DNA from: VRUE01 sp963774405
Lineage (GTDB): Bacteria > Actinomycetota > Thermoleophilia > Solirubrobacterales > 70-9
DNA length: 64,000 bases
Direction: 5' to 3'
Assembly (NCBI GenBank): GCA_963774405.1
Contig: CAVZEV010000009.1
Span: 1-64,000, forward strand
Both the position numbers and the translations under genes were made by a program. Within the stretch, counting starts at the first letter, position 1; each line of letters opens with the position of its first letter. Shown one piece after another: positions 25,779-35,818 of the stretch. Under the pieces are notes generated by a model. The model did not search any database. It was not told where the DNA came from and worked only from the letters and a program-made list of their open reading frames with translations.

Positions 25779-26333
25779 GTGAGCGGAGAACGTCGAGCCG
25801 GCCAGCCTCGACCCGGCTGCCAAGGCGGAGCTCGATCGCGCCTTCGAGGATCTCTACCGGGCCCACCTGCGCGACGTCTACTCCTACGCCTACTACCGGG
25901 TCGGCAACCAGCACGACGCCGAGGACCTCACCGAGCAGGCCTTCCTGCAGGCCTACCGGCACTTCGACCGCGCCCGCCGCGAGTCCGACGGGCGGCCGCT
26001 GCGGCCCTGGCTGATCCGCATCGCCCACAACCTCGCCTCCAACTACTACCGCGACCGCTCGCGCCGGCCGCAGACCTCGCTCGAGGTGGCCGATCCGATC
26101 GCCGCCCGCCACGGCACCGAGGCGATCGCCGAGGGGCGCGAGGAGCTGCGCCAGGTGATGGCCCATCTCGAGAGCCTGCCGGACGACCGCCGCGACGCGC
26201 TGATCATGCGCTTCGCGCTCGGCATGGACAACCGCGAGATTGCCCGCGCCCTGGGGCGCAGCGACGGCGCCACCAAGGTGCTGATCCATCGCGCGATCAA
26301 GCAGCTGCAGGAGGAGATGAGGGCGATGAGTGA
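25779..26333 (+). CDS. Sigma-70 family (ECF-type) RNA polymerase sigma factor, probable frame errors
   Basis: The sigma domains read in one frame from about 25790: region 2 (ELDRAFEDLYRAHLRDVYSY, GNQHDAEDLTEQAFLQAYRH, RPWLIRIAHNLASNYYRDRS) and region 4 (LPDDRRDALIMRFALGMDNR, EIARALGRSDGATKVLIHRA). That frame has no start codon near its N-terminus and no stop at its C-terminus, while GTG 25779 and TGA 26331 lie in a neighbouring frame. Single-base errors at both ends are likely. The stop forms a GTGA overlap with the next gene, which could be its membrane-bound partner. Confidence 0.75.
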   Translation: MSGERRAGQPRPGCQGGARSRLRGSLPGPPARRLLLRLLPGRQPARRRGPHRAGLPAGLPALRPRPPRVRRAAAAALADPHRPQPRLQLLPRPLAPAADLARGGRSDRRPPRHRGDRRGARGAAPGDGPSREPAGRPPRRADHALRARHGQPRDCPRPGAQRRRHQGADPSRDQAAAGGDEGDE

Positions 26334-26671
26334 GCCAAGCGCCGGCCTGGCCGGCAGACTGGGACGTGGAGAGCCTGCTCTCCGACGCGCTGCGCCCGCT
26401 GGAGCCGCCCGAGCGCCTCTCGGGCCGGGTCGAGGACACCCTGGCGGCCGTCACTCAGGCCGCCGCCGAGGAGCTCTCGCAGTGGGCCGAGGAGCTCTCC
26501 GAGAGCGAGCTGCGCGCCCTGCGCGACCCGCGCAACTGGGTTCGTCCGGTTTTCGCGGTCGGCGCCGGCGGCGCCGCGGCGGGAGCGCTGGTCGTGATCG
26601 AGCTGCGGCGGCGCGGGAAACAGCAGGCCAAGGGTGGCCTGCGCTCCCTGGCCGGCCGGATCAAGCCGTAG
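26330..26671 (+). CDS. Small single-pass membrane protein after the sigma factor
   Basis: 113 residues: an acidic helical N-terminal part (DWDVESLLSDALRPLEPPER, EELSQWAEELSESELRAL), one membrane helix (VFAVGAGGAAAGALVVIEL) and a basic tail. Its position, overlapping the sigma factor gene, is where an anti-sigma factor would be expected, but no zinc-binding anti-sigma motif is visible. Its end overlaps the convergent DUF4383 gene by 11 bases. Confidence 0.6.
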   Translation: MSQAPAWPADWDVESLLSDALRPLEPPERLSGRVEDTLAAVTQAAAEELSQWAEELSESELRALRDPRNWVRPVFAVGAGGAAAGALVVIELRRRGKQQAKGGLRSLAGRIKP

Positions 26672-27089
26672 CCGGCGAGCCCTTCTCCTTCTTCTGCGTC
26701 TTCTTCGCGGCCGGGGTGCCGAGGGCCGCAAGCACGCCGAGCGCGCCGAGGACGAGGTGGAGCAGGTTGTCGCCGCTGTTCACCGGCAGCAAGCCGAGGA
26801 TCGCCTCGCCGCTGCCGATCGCGAACCCCCAGAGAGCGAGGCCGACGTAGAAAACGCCGAGCCAGAGCGAGTAGCGGCGCGAGTAGTAGTCGGCGGCGAG
26901 CAGGCCGAGCACGCCGGTGAGGATGTGCAGGACGTTGTCCCAGCCGTTGACGGCGAAGGCGCCGAAGACCTGCTTGACCTCCCCCGGCGAGCCGAAGGAG
27001 GCGCTGTAGAAGAAGCCGACGATGCCGAAGACGACGAGCGCGGCGCCGACCGCGGTGGCGTAGAGGCGAGCTGGGCTGGGTCCGTCCAT
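26661..27089 (-). CDS. DUF4383 four-helix membrane protein
   Basis: 142 residues with four predicted membrane helices (TAVGAALVVFGIVGFFYSA, NVLHILTGVLGLLAADYY, LWLGVFYVGLALWGFAIG, NLLHLVLGALGVLAAL). The paired NxLHxxxGxxGL motifs are typical of DUF4383. Function is unknown. The C-terminus is Lys-rich. Confidence 0.8.
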   Translation of the reverse strand: MDGPSPARLYATAVGAALVVFGIVGFFYSASFGSPGEVKQVFGAFAVNGWDNVLHILTGVLGLLAADYYSRRYSLWLGVFYVGLALWGFAIGSGEAILGLLPVNSGDNLLHLVLGALGVLAALGTPAAKKTQKKEKGSPATA

Positions 27090-27117
27090 CGGCGGCGATT
27101 GTAGGCTGCTCCTCCCC

Positions 27118-27942
27118 GTGGCTGAGACCTGTTACCGGCACCCCAATCGCGAGACCGCCGTTTCCTGCTCCTCCTGCGGGCGGCCGATCTGCCCCGATTG
27201 CATGACCCCGACCCCGGTCGGGATGCGCTGCCCGGAGTGCGCCAGCCAGCGCACAAAGGTGGTGCGGGGGGTCGGCGAGGCCTCGCTGTCGACGACCGCG
27301 CCGGCCACTTTCGTGCTGATCGCGCTCAACGTCGCGGTCTTCTTCGCCGAGATCGCCACCGGGGGCGGCGGCTTCTACAACGTCAGCAGCAGCTCGCTGA
27401 CGATCGACTACGGCCTCTTCGGTCCCTTCGTCGCCGAAGGCGAGTGGTACCGGCTGGTGACCTGCGCCTTCCTGCACGAGGGCATCTGGCACATCGCCGG
27501 CAACATGTTCCTGCTCTTCTTCCTCGGCCGGGTGCTCGAGCCCGGCATCGGCACCCCGCGCTTCGTCGCGCTCTACGTCGTCTCGCTCCTGGCGGGCTCG
27601 TTTGGAGCTCTGCTGTTCTCCCCGGACAGCCTCTCCTACGGCGCCTCGGGTGCGGTCTTCGGCGTCCTCGGGGCGACCTTCGTGATCGCCAGGGGGCGCG
27701 GGGTCGATGCGCTCGCCTCGAGCGTCGGCATCCTCATCGTGCTCAATCTCGCGATCAGCTTCGGCGTGCCGGGGATCAGCATTGGCGCCCATCTGGGTGG
27801 ACTCGCCGCGGGGGTGCTCTGCGCCCTGCTGATCGTCGCCGGGGAGCGGGGCATGCTCGGGGCCCGGCACTTTCCCGCCGAGATGATCGCGATGACCGCG
27901 ATCGGGGTGATCTCCGTGGTCGGCGCCCTGGCCGTCGCCTGA
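27118..27942 (+). CDS. Rhomboid intramembrane serine protease with N-terminal zinc finger
   Basis: 274 residues. The N-terminus is a B-box-like zinc finger (CSSCGRPICPDCMTP, CPECASQR) on the cytosolic side. Six membrane helices follow with the rhomboid signatures: HIAGNMFLLFFLG (His/Asn), the catalytic Ser in SYGASGAVFGVLGA, and the catalytic His in ISIGAHLGGLAAG. Rhomboids cut membrane proteins within the bilayer. GTG 27118 is the start; it diverges from the DUF4383 gene with a short gap. Confidence 0.9.
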   Translation: MAETCYRHPNRETAVSCSSCGRPICPDCMTPTPVGMRCPECASQRTKVVRGVGEASLSTTAPATFVLIALNVAVFFAEIATGGGGFYNVSSSSLTIDYGLFGPFVAEGEWYRLVTCAFLHEGIWHIAGNMFLLFFLGRVLEPGIGTPRFVALYVVSLLAGSFGALLFSPDSLSYGASGAVFGVLGATFVIARGRGVDALASSVGILIVLNLAISFGVPGISIGAHLGGLAAGVLCALLIVAGERGMLGARHFPAEMIAMTAIGVISVVGALAVA

Positions 27943-27945
27943 GGC

Positions 27946-28865
27946 TCAGCCGCCGGCGCCGCGCCAGACGCTGGGGGCGCGCACCTCGGCGAAGCCGATG
28001 TTGCCCGGCGGGTTGACCAGGTCGGGGTGGAGCAGGTGGCCGAGCAGCTCGACCCCGTCGACCAGTCGCGGGCCCGGCCGCGAGAAGGTCGAGGCGGCGT
28101 CGACCGCAAAGACCCGCTGGGCGCCGAGCTGCCCAATCTGGTCCCAGTAGGCGAGCGCCTGCGCCCGCGAGTCCTCCACGTACCAACCGCAGGGCATCGC
28201 GATCGCCACGTCGGCGTTGAGCCCTGAGAGCGCGCCCCAGGAGACTTCGGGCGACTTCAGCCCGGGCGGCCCGGCGACGTCCTCGCCGCCGGCGATCGAG
28301 ATCATCTCCGGGATCCAGTGCCCGCCGACGTAGGGGGGGTCGAGCCACTCCAGGGCGATCACCCGCGGCGGGCTCGCCCCCCGACGGCCGCCCGCACGGT
28401 GGCCAGGCGGCCCTCGAGCTCGCCGCGCAGCTCGTGAGCTTGGCGCGGGATCTCCGTCGCCTCGCCGAGCCGGATCACGTCCTCGAGCATCTCGCCCAGC
28501 GTGCTCGGGTCCTGCTGCAGCACGCGGGGCCGGCCCGGCAGGCGGGCCGCGACCTCGAGCACGTCCTCGTAGGAGACCGCGCAGACGGCGCAGACCGCCT
28601 GGGTGACGATCAGATCCGGGGCGAGCTCGGCGAGCAGCTCCTCGTCGAGCTCGTACAGCGCCTGCCCCTCGGCCACCCGCGCCTTCACCGTGCGGTCGAT
28701 CTCGGCGGCGCTGAGACCGGCCGGCAGCACGGTCCTGGTCAGGTGGGGGAGAGAACTCGCCGCGGGCGGGTAGTCGCACTCATGGGTGACCGCGACGACG
28801 CTGTCGCCAAGACCGAGCGCAAAGAGCATCTCGGTCGCAGAGGGAACGAGGCTCGCAATCCGCAT
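27946..28865 (-). CDS. Cobalamin-binding (BtuF-like) periplasmic-type protein, one frameshift
   Basis: The product has the helical-backbone metal-receptor fold of BtuF-like binding proteins: RIASLVPSATEMLFALGLGD, VAVTHECDYP, LVPDLI-like APDLIVTQAVCAVC, then after a frame change near 28385 VIALEWLDPPYVGGHWIPEM, SWGALSGLNADVAIAMPCG and PGPRLVDGVELLGHL. No signal peptide or lipobox is visible, as in the stand-alone actinobacterial members. No transporter genes lie beside it. The assigned ligand is by family only. Confidence 0.78.
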
Positions 28866-28973
28866 CCGACCAGCAATATCTCAGGTATCGCCGGATCCGC
28901 GGGGCGGATGGCTATATTGCCTACGCCGAATGGCCGACGACGACCTCCCCCGAAGTACCGGGCCAAATAGACG

Positions 28974-30284
28974 ATGAGCGCACTCCTGCTCGTCCTCCTG
29001 TTGCTGCTGGTCGCGATCAACGGCTTCTTCGTCGCGGCCGAGTTCGCCCTCGTCCGCAGTCGCCGCGGCAAGCTCGAGCAGCTCGCCGAGGAAGGCGAAA
29101 GCGGCGCCGAGGAGGTGATCGAGCAGCTCGACAAGATCGACGAGTCGCTCTCCTCCTGCCAGATCGGGATCACGATCGCCTCGATCGGCATCGGCTTCCT
29201 CGGCGAGCCCTCGCTGGCGGTCCTGATCGAGCCGATCTTCGGCAGCCTCTCCCATGGCGCCGCGGTTGGCCTCTCGGTTGCGATCGCCTTCATCCTGGTC
29301 ACCGCGATCCACATCTCGATCGGCGAGCAGGTGCCGAAGATGCTCGCGATCGCCCATGCCGAGCGCACCGCGCGCCGCGTCGCCCGGCCGCTCAACTGGT
29401 TTCGGATCGTCACCGCGCCCGTCACCTTCGCGCTGAGCGGGATATCCAACGCGATCGTTCGCCTCTTCGGCGTCGACCCGACCAACATCGAGGAGAAGCA
29501 CACGGCCGAGGACCTGAAGCAGATCATCGACAGCTCGCGGATCGGCGGCACCCTCGACCCCGGCGAGGCGGGCATGCTCGGCGGCGTCTTCCACCTGCAC
29601 GAGCAGGAGGCGCGCGAGGTGATGACGCCGATCCCGGCGGTGGTCACGGTCGATTCCTCCGAGACGGTCGAGACGGCGCTGCGGCGCTGCGTCACCTCCG
29701 GTCACACGCGCCTGGTCGTGATCGAGGACGAGAACCCCGACCGCGTCAAGGGCATCGTCCACAACAACAGCCTCGCCCGGCTCTACATGAGCGACGGGCC
29801 CGAGGCCGAGATCGCCGCCGCCGTGCGCGACGCCGTGATCGTGCCCGAGACCCGGCCGCTCGACGACCTGCTCCATGACCTGCAGGTCCAACGCACCTCG
29901 CTGTCGGTGATCGTCGACGAGTACGGCCGCACGGTCGGCATCGTCACCGTCGAGGACATCCTCGAGGAGGTGGTGGGGGAGATCGAGGACGAGACCGATC
30001 CCCGCGCCTCGGCCCTGCGCCGGCTCGCCGGCGGCGAGTGGTTCGTGCGCGGCCACGTCTCGCTTGGCGACCTCTCCGACGCCGGCATCGAGCTGCCGGT
30101 CGACACCGACGCCTACAACTCGGTCGGCGGCTACGTTTTCGGCGAGCTCGGCCGGCTGCCCAAGCGCGGCGACACGATCACCGCCAACGGTTACACGATC
30201 CGGGTCGAGTCGGTGCGCGAGAACCGCATCGAGGCGGTCCGGATCAGCGGCCACGCCGGCGGTTCCGTCCGTCACGACTCTTAG
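28974..30284 (+). CDS. CNNM/CorC-type (hemolysin C family) membrane protein
   Basis: 436 residues in the order DUF21/CNNM membrane domain (AINGFFVAAEFALVRSRRGK, SIGIGFLGEPSLAVLIEP), a CBS pair (EVMTPIPAVVTVDSSETVE, VIVDEYGRTVGIVTVEDILE) and the C-terminal CorC_HlyC domain (VDTDAYNSVGGYVFGELGRL, RVESVRENRIEAVRI). The family is linked to magnesium and other divalent-cation export. ATG 28974 follows a comparatively AT-rich leader with TATATT at 28913-28918, a possible -10 box. It diverges from the BtuF-like gene. Confidence 0.9.
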   Translation: MSALLLVLLLLLVAINGFFVAAEFALVRSRRGKLEQLAEEGESGAEEVIEQLDKIDESLSSCQIGITIASIGIGFLGEPSLAVLIEPIFGSLSHGAAVGLSVAIAFILVTAIHISIGEQVPKMLAIAHAERTARRVARPLNWFRIVTAPVTFALSGISNAIVRLFGVDPTNIEEKHTAEDLKQIIDSSRIGGTLDPGEAGMLGGVFHLHEQEAREVMTPIPAVVTVDSSETVETALRRCVTSGHTRLVVIEDENPDRVKGIVHNNSLARLYMSDGPEAEIAAAVRDAVIVPETRPLDDLLHDLQVQRTSLSVIVDEYGRTVGIVTVEDILEEVVGEIEDETDPRASALRRLAGGEWFVRGHVSLGDLSDAGIELPVDTDAYNSVGGYVFGELGRLPKRGDTITANGYTIRVESVRENRIEAVRISGHAGGSVRHDS

Positions 30285-30329
30285 CTTCTCCGGGCAACCC
30301 GCGTTCCCCATCAGACCTGGAGGTATCGC

Positions 30330-30557
30330 ATGTGGGTTGTGCGATTGAGCGACAAGCAGCTTGAAGTCCTGAGGGCGCTGCTGCGTTCGGAGGAGCATCT
30401 CGGCCCGGCGCTCAAAGGCGCGGTCGAGGCACTCGACCTGGCCCGCTGGGACGAGCTCCCCGAGGCCGAGCTTCCCTGGGAAGAGATCGAGCTGACGGCA
30501 CGCCGGCAGGGCATCTCACCCGCAGACGTGATCTGGGACCTCGCCGGTAAGCGCTAA
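30330..30557 (+). CDS. 75-aa hypothetical protein
   Basis: ATG 30330 follows GGAGG at the right distance. The product (LSDKQLEVLRALLRSEEHLG, DLARWDELPEAELPWEEIEL) is a compact, soluble, acidic helical protein. I do not recognise the family. It lies 45 bases after the CorC-type gene and may share its transcript. A 13-bp palindrome follows its stop. Confidence 0.6.
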   Translation: MWVVRLSDKQLEVLRALLRSEEHLGPALKGAVEALDLARWDELPEAELPWEEIELTARRQGISPADVIWDLAGKR

Positions 30558-30564
30558 GCACACC

Positions 30565-30597
30565 TTGTCGTCATTTTTCCATGTAAAATGACGACAA
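30565..30597. terminator. 13-bp perfect hairpin, AT-rich for this genome
   Basis: TTGTCGTCATTTT at 30565-30577 pairs exactly with 30585-30597 around a 7-base loop. It starts eight bases after a stop codon. The T-run is in the stem, so a plain terminator or a regulator-binding palindrome are both possible. Confidence 0.55.
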
Positions 30598-30721
30598 CAT
30601 GTTGCGGCGCGCTTTGTCTTGCGTGTACTGCCTGCCCCGCTGTTGAGTGCGCAACTTGTCCGGCTTCGCGCGGTTCCTCCCGGTCGCAGGCCTCCTTCAT
30701 GTCAGCTTCTCGATCGGGGAG

Positions 30722-30850
30722 ATGCAGGGCCTGCGGCGGCGGATCCTGGTCCATCGCGGCGATCAGCCGACGAGGACCGAGGACGGGATCGATGCCTGGC
30801 CCGTCGAGACCCTCATCGAGGCTCTGGAGGACGGTCGCCTGTGGTCCTGA
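30722..30850 (+). CDS. Possible 42-aa protein
   Basis: ATG 30722 has GGGGAG directly before it. The frame reads QGLRRRILVHRGDQPTRTED and ends ETLIEALEDGRLWS, which has natural amino-acid composition, and it is open upstream to GTG 30647. No family is recognised and the region may equally be non-coding leader or a gene remnant. Nothing else supportable lies in 30600-30875. Confidence 0.3.
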   Translation: MQGLRRRILVHRGDQPTRTEDGIDAWPVETLIEALEDGRLWS

Positions 30851-30875
30851 GCGTCGGCGATGCGGGGCGAAAACC

Positions 30876-31697
<822 letters not shown>

Positions 31698-31742
31698 GGG
31701 CCGGTTCCTATCAAGCCCAGCCCGGTTGCCGCCGCCAGGTAC

Positions 31743-31766
31743 GATTGATTGACCAGTCAATCGATC
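31743..31766. promoter_or_regulatory. Palindromic operator in the dehydrogenase/thiolase divergent promoter
   Basis: Arms GATTGATTGAC (31743-31753) and GTCAATCGATC (31756-31766) flank a CA centre and match at 10 of 11 positions. The central TGACCAGTCAATC recurs at 41356-41379 upstream of another acyl-CoA gene. It lies 11 bases before the thiolase ATG and 46 bases before the dehydrogenase ATG. Shape and place fit a TetR-type fatty-acid repressor. Confidence 0.65.
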
Positions 31767-31777
31767 GGAGGGCGGCG

Positions 31778-32965
<1,188 letters not shown>

Positions 32966-33017
32966 GATTCGGCTCGTCGGGATTCCCGGATCGGTACGGG
33001 CGGTGTAAGTTCCCCGC

Positions 33018-33488
33018 ATGGGCAGGGGAACGATTGCGATCGTGATCGCGCTGGCCGCGGCCGCCCTCGCGGCGGGATGCGGTGGCGGCAGCGACTCCAG
33101 CAGCACCACCACGGGCTCGATCTCGAAAGCGGCCTTCATCAAGAAGGTCGACGCCGTCTGCCAGAAAGGGACCGAACGGATGCAGCGGGCGATCCTGGTC
33201 TTCCTCAAACAGCACCAAGACGTCAAACGGCCGAACAAGGCGCAATCGCTGAAGCTGGTCGGGACCGCGATCGTGCCCAGCGTCAAGACCGAAATCAAGG
33301 AGCTGAAGGCGCTGGACGCACCGGAAGGTGACGAGGAACGGTTCAACGCGATCATCGGCGCCCTCGAAGAAGGCCTCGAAACCGCCGAAGGCAATCCCGA
33401 AGCGGTGGTCGCCAGCAGCGACGCGGTCTTCGGCATCTCCGGCCGGCTGGCCGGCGAATACGGCGCCGAAGTCTGCGGCAGTCGCTGA
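33018..33488 (+). CDS. Small secreted lipoprotein of unknown function
   Basis: 156 residues with a lipoprotein signal: a short basic start, a hydrophobic stretch and the lipobox LAAGC, followed by a Ser/Thr-rich spacer. The mature part is helical (AFIKKVDAVCQKGTERMQ, LKALDAPEGDEERFNAIIGA) with Cys residues near both ends (the second in EVCGSR). No family name is given. It lies alone between the thiolase and acyl-CoA dehydrogenase genes. Confidence 0.7.
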   Translation: MGRGTIAIVIALAAAALAAGCGGGSDSSSTTTGSISKAAFIKKVDAVCQKGTERMQRAILVFLKQHQDVKRPNKAQSLKLVGTAIVPSVKTEIKELKALDAPEGDEERFNAIIGALEEGLETAEGNPEAVVASSDAVFGISGRLAGEYGAEVCGSR

Positions 33489-33530
33489 GTACTGGCTGTG
33501 CGGCCAGGCGGCCGCTATGCTCAGCGACCG

Positions 33531-34709
33531 ATGGACCTGACCCTCTCGCCCTCCGAGCAGCAGTTCCGCGACGAGGTTCGCGACTGGATCGAAGCGAATC
33601 ACCCGGGGCCCGAGCCGGAAGCCGGCCTCGAGGAGGTGATGGCCTTCCGTCGCGAGTGGCAGCTGAAGATGCACGAGGCCGGTTGGGCGGGGATCTCCTG
33701 GCCCAAGGAGTACGGCGGCCGTGGCGCGACGATGATCGAGCAGGCGATCTTCGTCGGCGAGGCGGCGCGGCTGGAGGCGCCGAGCCCGGCCAACGTGCTC
33801 GGCCTGGCGATGGGCGGCCCGGTCGTGATCGCCCACGGCAGCGACGAGCAGAAGCAGCGCTACCTGGAGCCGATCCTGACCGGCGAGGAGATCTGGTGCC
33901 AGGGCTTCTCCGAGCCCGAGTCCGGCTCCGACCTGGCCTCGCTGAAAACGCGGGCGGTAAAGGACGGCGAGGAATGGGTGGTCACCGGCCAGAAGGTCTG
34001 GACCACCTTCGCCCAGTACGCCAAGTGGTGCATGCTCGTCGCCCGCACCGACCCGGACGCCCCCAAGCACAAGGGGCTGACCTACTTTCTGATGGACATG
34101 GATCAGCCCGGCGTCGAAGCCAAGCCGCTGGTGCAGATCACCGGCGAGGGCGAGTTCAACGAGGTCTTCATCAACGAGGCCCGCATCCCGGACGAGAACA
34201 TCGTCGGCGGGGTCGGCAACGGCTGGTCGGTGGCGATCACGACGCTGATGAACGAGCGCGCCGGGCTCGCCTTCGGCGCGATCGCCCAGATCGCCAACAA
34301 TCTCAAGCGCCTCGGCGCCCTGGCGGCGGAGACCCGCGTCAACGGCGCCAGTGCCGCCGAGGACCCGGTCTTCCGCCAGCGCATCGCCCAGCTCCACATC
34401 GAGGCCGAGACGATGCGGCTCAACGCCTACCGCGGCCTGACCAAGACGATGCAGTCGGGCATTCCCGGCCCCGAGGGCTCGCTGGGCAAGTGGCAGTGGG
34501 CCGATATCAACCAGCGGATCAGCGAGCTGGCGCTCGACATCGAGGGGGCCTACGCGCCGCTGATGCGCGGCGACGAGCACGCGCTCGCCGGCGGCGCCTG
34601 GCAGTACAGCTTCCTGCGCTCGCGGGCCAACTCGATCGAGGGCGGCACCACCGACATCCTCAAGAACATCATCGCCGAGCGGGTTCTGGGCCTGCCGAGG
34701 ATGCGCTGA
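33531..34709 (+). CDS. Acyl-CoA dehydrogenase (first of an adjacent pair)
   Basis: 392 residues with the full FAD-dependent acyl-CoA dehydrogenase fold: WPKEYGGRGATMIEQAIF, QGFSEPESGSDLASLKTRA, WVVTGQKVWTTFAQYA, and the C-terminal SIEGGTTDILKNIIAERVLG where the catalytic Glu/Arg region lies. The C-terminal form is that of actinobacterial FadE-type enzymes used for steroid, branched or long acyl chains. It lies eight bases before a second, shorter acyl-CoA dehydrogenase, as in heteromeric FadE pairs. Confidence 0.92.
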   Translation: MDLTLSPSEQQFRDEVRDWIEANHPGPEPEAGLEEVMAFRREWQLKMHEAGWAGISWPKEYGGRGATMIEQAIFVGEAARLEAPSPANVLGLAMGGPVVIAHGSDEQKQRYLEPILTGEEIWCQGFSEPESGSDLASLKTRAVKDGEEWVVTGQKVWTTFAQYAKWCMLVARTDPDAPKHKGLTYFLMDMDQPGVEAKPLVQITGEGEFNEVFINEARIPDENIVGGVGNGWSVAITTLMNERAGLAFGAIAQIANNLKRLGALAAETRVNGASAAEDPVFRQRIAQLHIEAETMRLNAYRGLTKTMQSGIPGPEGSLGKWQWADINQRISELALDIEGAYAPLMRGDEHALAGGAWQYSFLRSRANSIEGGTTDILKNIIAERVLGLPRMR

Positions 34710-34717
34710 GGCGAGCC

Positions 34718-35818
34718 ATGTACTTCGACCTCACCGACGAGCAGCAGGCGATCAAGGCGACCGCCCACGACTTCCTCGCCGCTCGCTACAGGTCCGACCG
34801 GGTCCGCGAGCTGGCCGAGAGCGAGAACGGCTTCGAGCAGTCCGACTGGGAGGAGATGGCCGAGCTCGGCTGGACCGGCCTGGCGTTGCCCGAGGAGTGG
34901 GGCGGGCAGGGCCTCGGCATCGTCGAGCTCGCCGTCCTCTTCGAGGAGATGGGCTACGCCCTCGCCCCCTCGCCGCTCTTCTCCAACACGATCGCCGGCC
35001 TCGCCCTCTCGCTCTGCGGCTCCGATGACCAGCGCGAGCGCTTCCTGCGGCCGCTGGCCGAGGGCAAGCTGCGCGGCACGCCCGCCCTCTGGGACGCCGG
35101 CGGCCCGGCGACGATCGGCAGCTTCACGATGGAGGCGCGGGCCGAGGGCGACGGCATCGTCCTCGACGGCGAGAAGGTGCTGGTGATGGACGCCGCGGTC
35201 GCCGACTTCTTCCTCGTCGCCACCGCCGACGGGCGCCGTCACCTGGTTGAGCGCGGTACCGACGGCGTCACCGTCACCCCCTCGACCTCGATCGACACCA
35301 CCCGCCGCCTCTACGCGGTCCGCTTCGACGGCGTCAAGGTCGCGGCGGAGGACTCGTTGCCGGCCGCCGAGGCCGACTACTACGCCGTCTTCTTCAGGCT
35401 CTGCGTCGCGCTCGCCGCGGAGTCGACCGGGATCGCCCAGCGGACGATGGAGATGGCTGTCGCCTACGCCAAGGACCGCCAGCAGTTCGGCCGCCCGATC
35501 GGGGCCTACCAGGCGGTCTCGCACCGCTGCGCCCAGATGCTCTTGGAGACCGAGAACGCCCGCTCCGCGGTCTACGGGGCGGCCTGGGCGGCAGACGCCG
35601 AGCCGGACTCGCTGCCGACGGCGGCCTCGATGGCCAAGGCCTACGCGTCCGATGCGGGCTGGCGCGTGCCCGACGCCTCGATCCAGGTGCACGGCGGCAT
35701 CGGCTTTACATGGGAGCACGACCTGCACTTCTTCCTCAAGCGCGGCAAGGCCAACGCGGCGATGTTCGGCGACGCCAAGTGGCACCGCGAGCGCGTCGCC
35801 GACGCGGTCCTGGCTTGA
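34718..35818 (+). CDS. Acyl-CoA dehydrogenase (second of the pair)
   Basis: 366 residues. Motifs include FDLTDEQQAIKATAHDFLA, LALPEEWGGQGLGIVELAV, AVAYAKDRQQFGRPIGAYQA and IQVHGGIGFTWEHDLHFFLK. The middle domain lacks the usual T-E-P-x-A-G-S-D segment (here LWDAGGPATIGSF), as seen in partner subunits of heterotetrameric acyl-CoA dehydrogenases in steroid catabolism. With the previous gene it may form one enzyme. The stop overlaps the next gene (TTGA). Confidence 0.9.
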   Translation: MYFDLTDEQQAIKATAHDFLAARYRSDRVRELAESENGFEQSDWEEMAELGWTGLALPEEWGGQGLGIVELAVLFEEMGYALAPSPLFSNTIAGLALSLCGSDDQRERFLRPLAEGKLRGTPALWDAGGPATIGSFTMEARAEGDGIVLDGEKVLVMDAAVADFFLVATADGRRHLVERGTDGVTVTPSTSIDTTRRLYAVRFDGVKVAAEDSLPAAEADYYAVFFRLCVALAAESTGIAQRTMEMAVAYAKDRQQFGRPIGAYQAVSHRCAQMLLETENARSAVYGAAWAADAEPDSLPTAASMAKAYASDAGWRVPDASIQVHGGIGFTWEHDLHFFLKRGKANAAMFGDAKWHRERVADAVLA

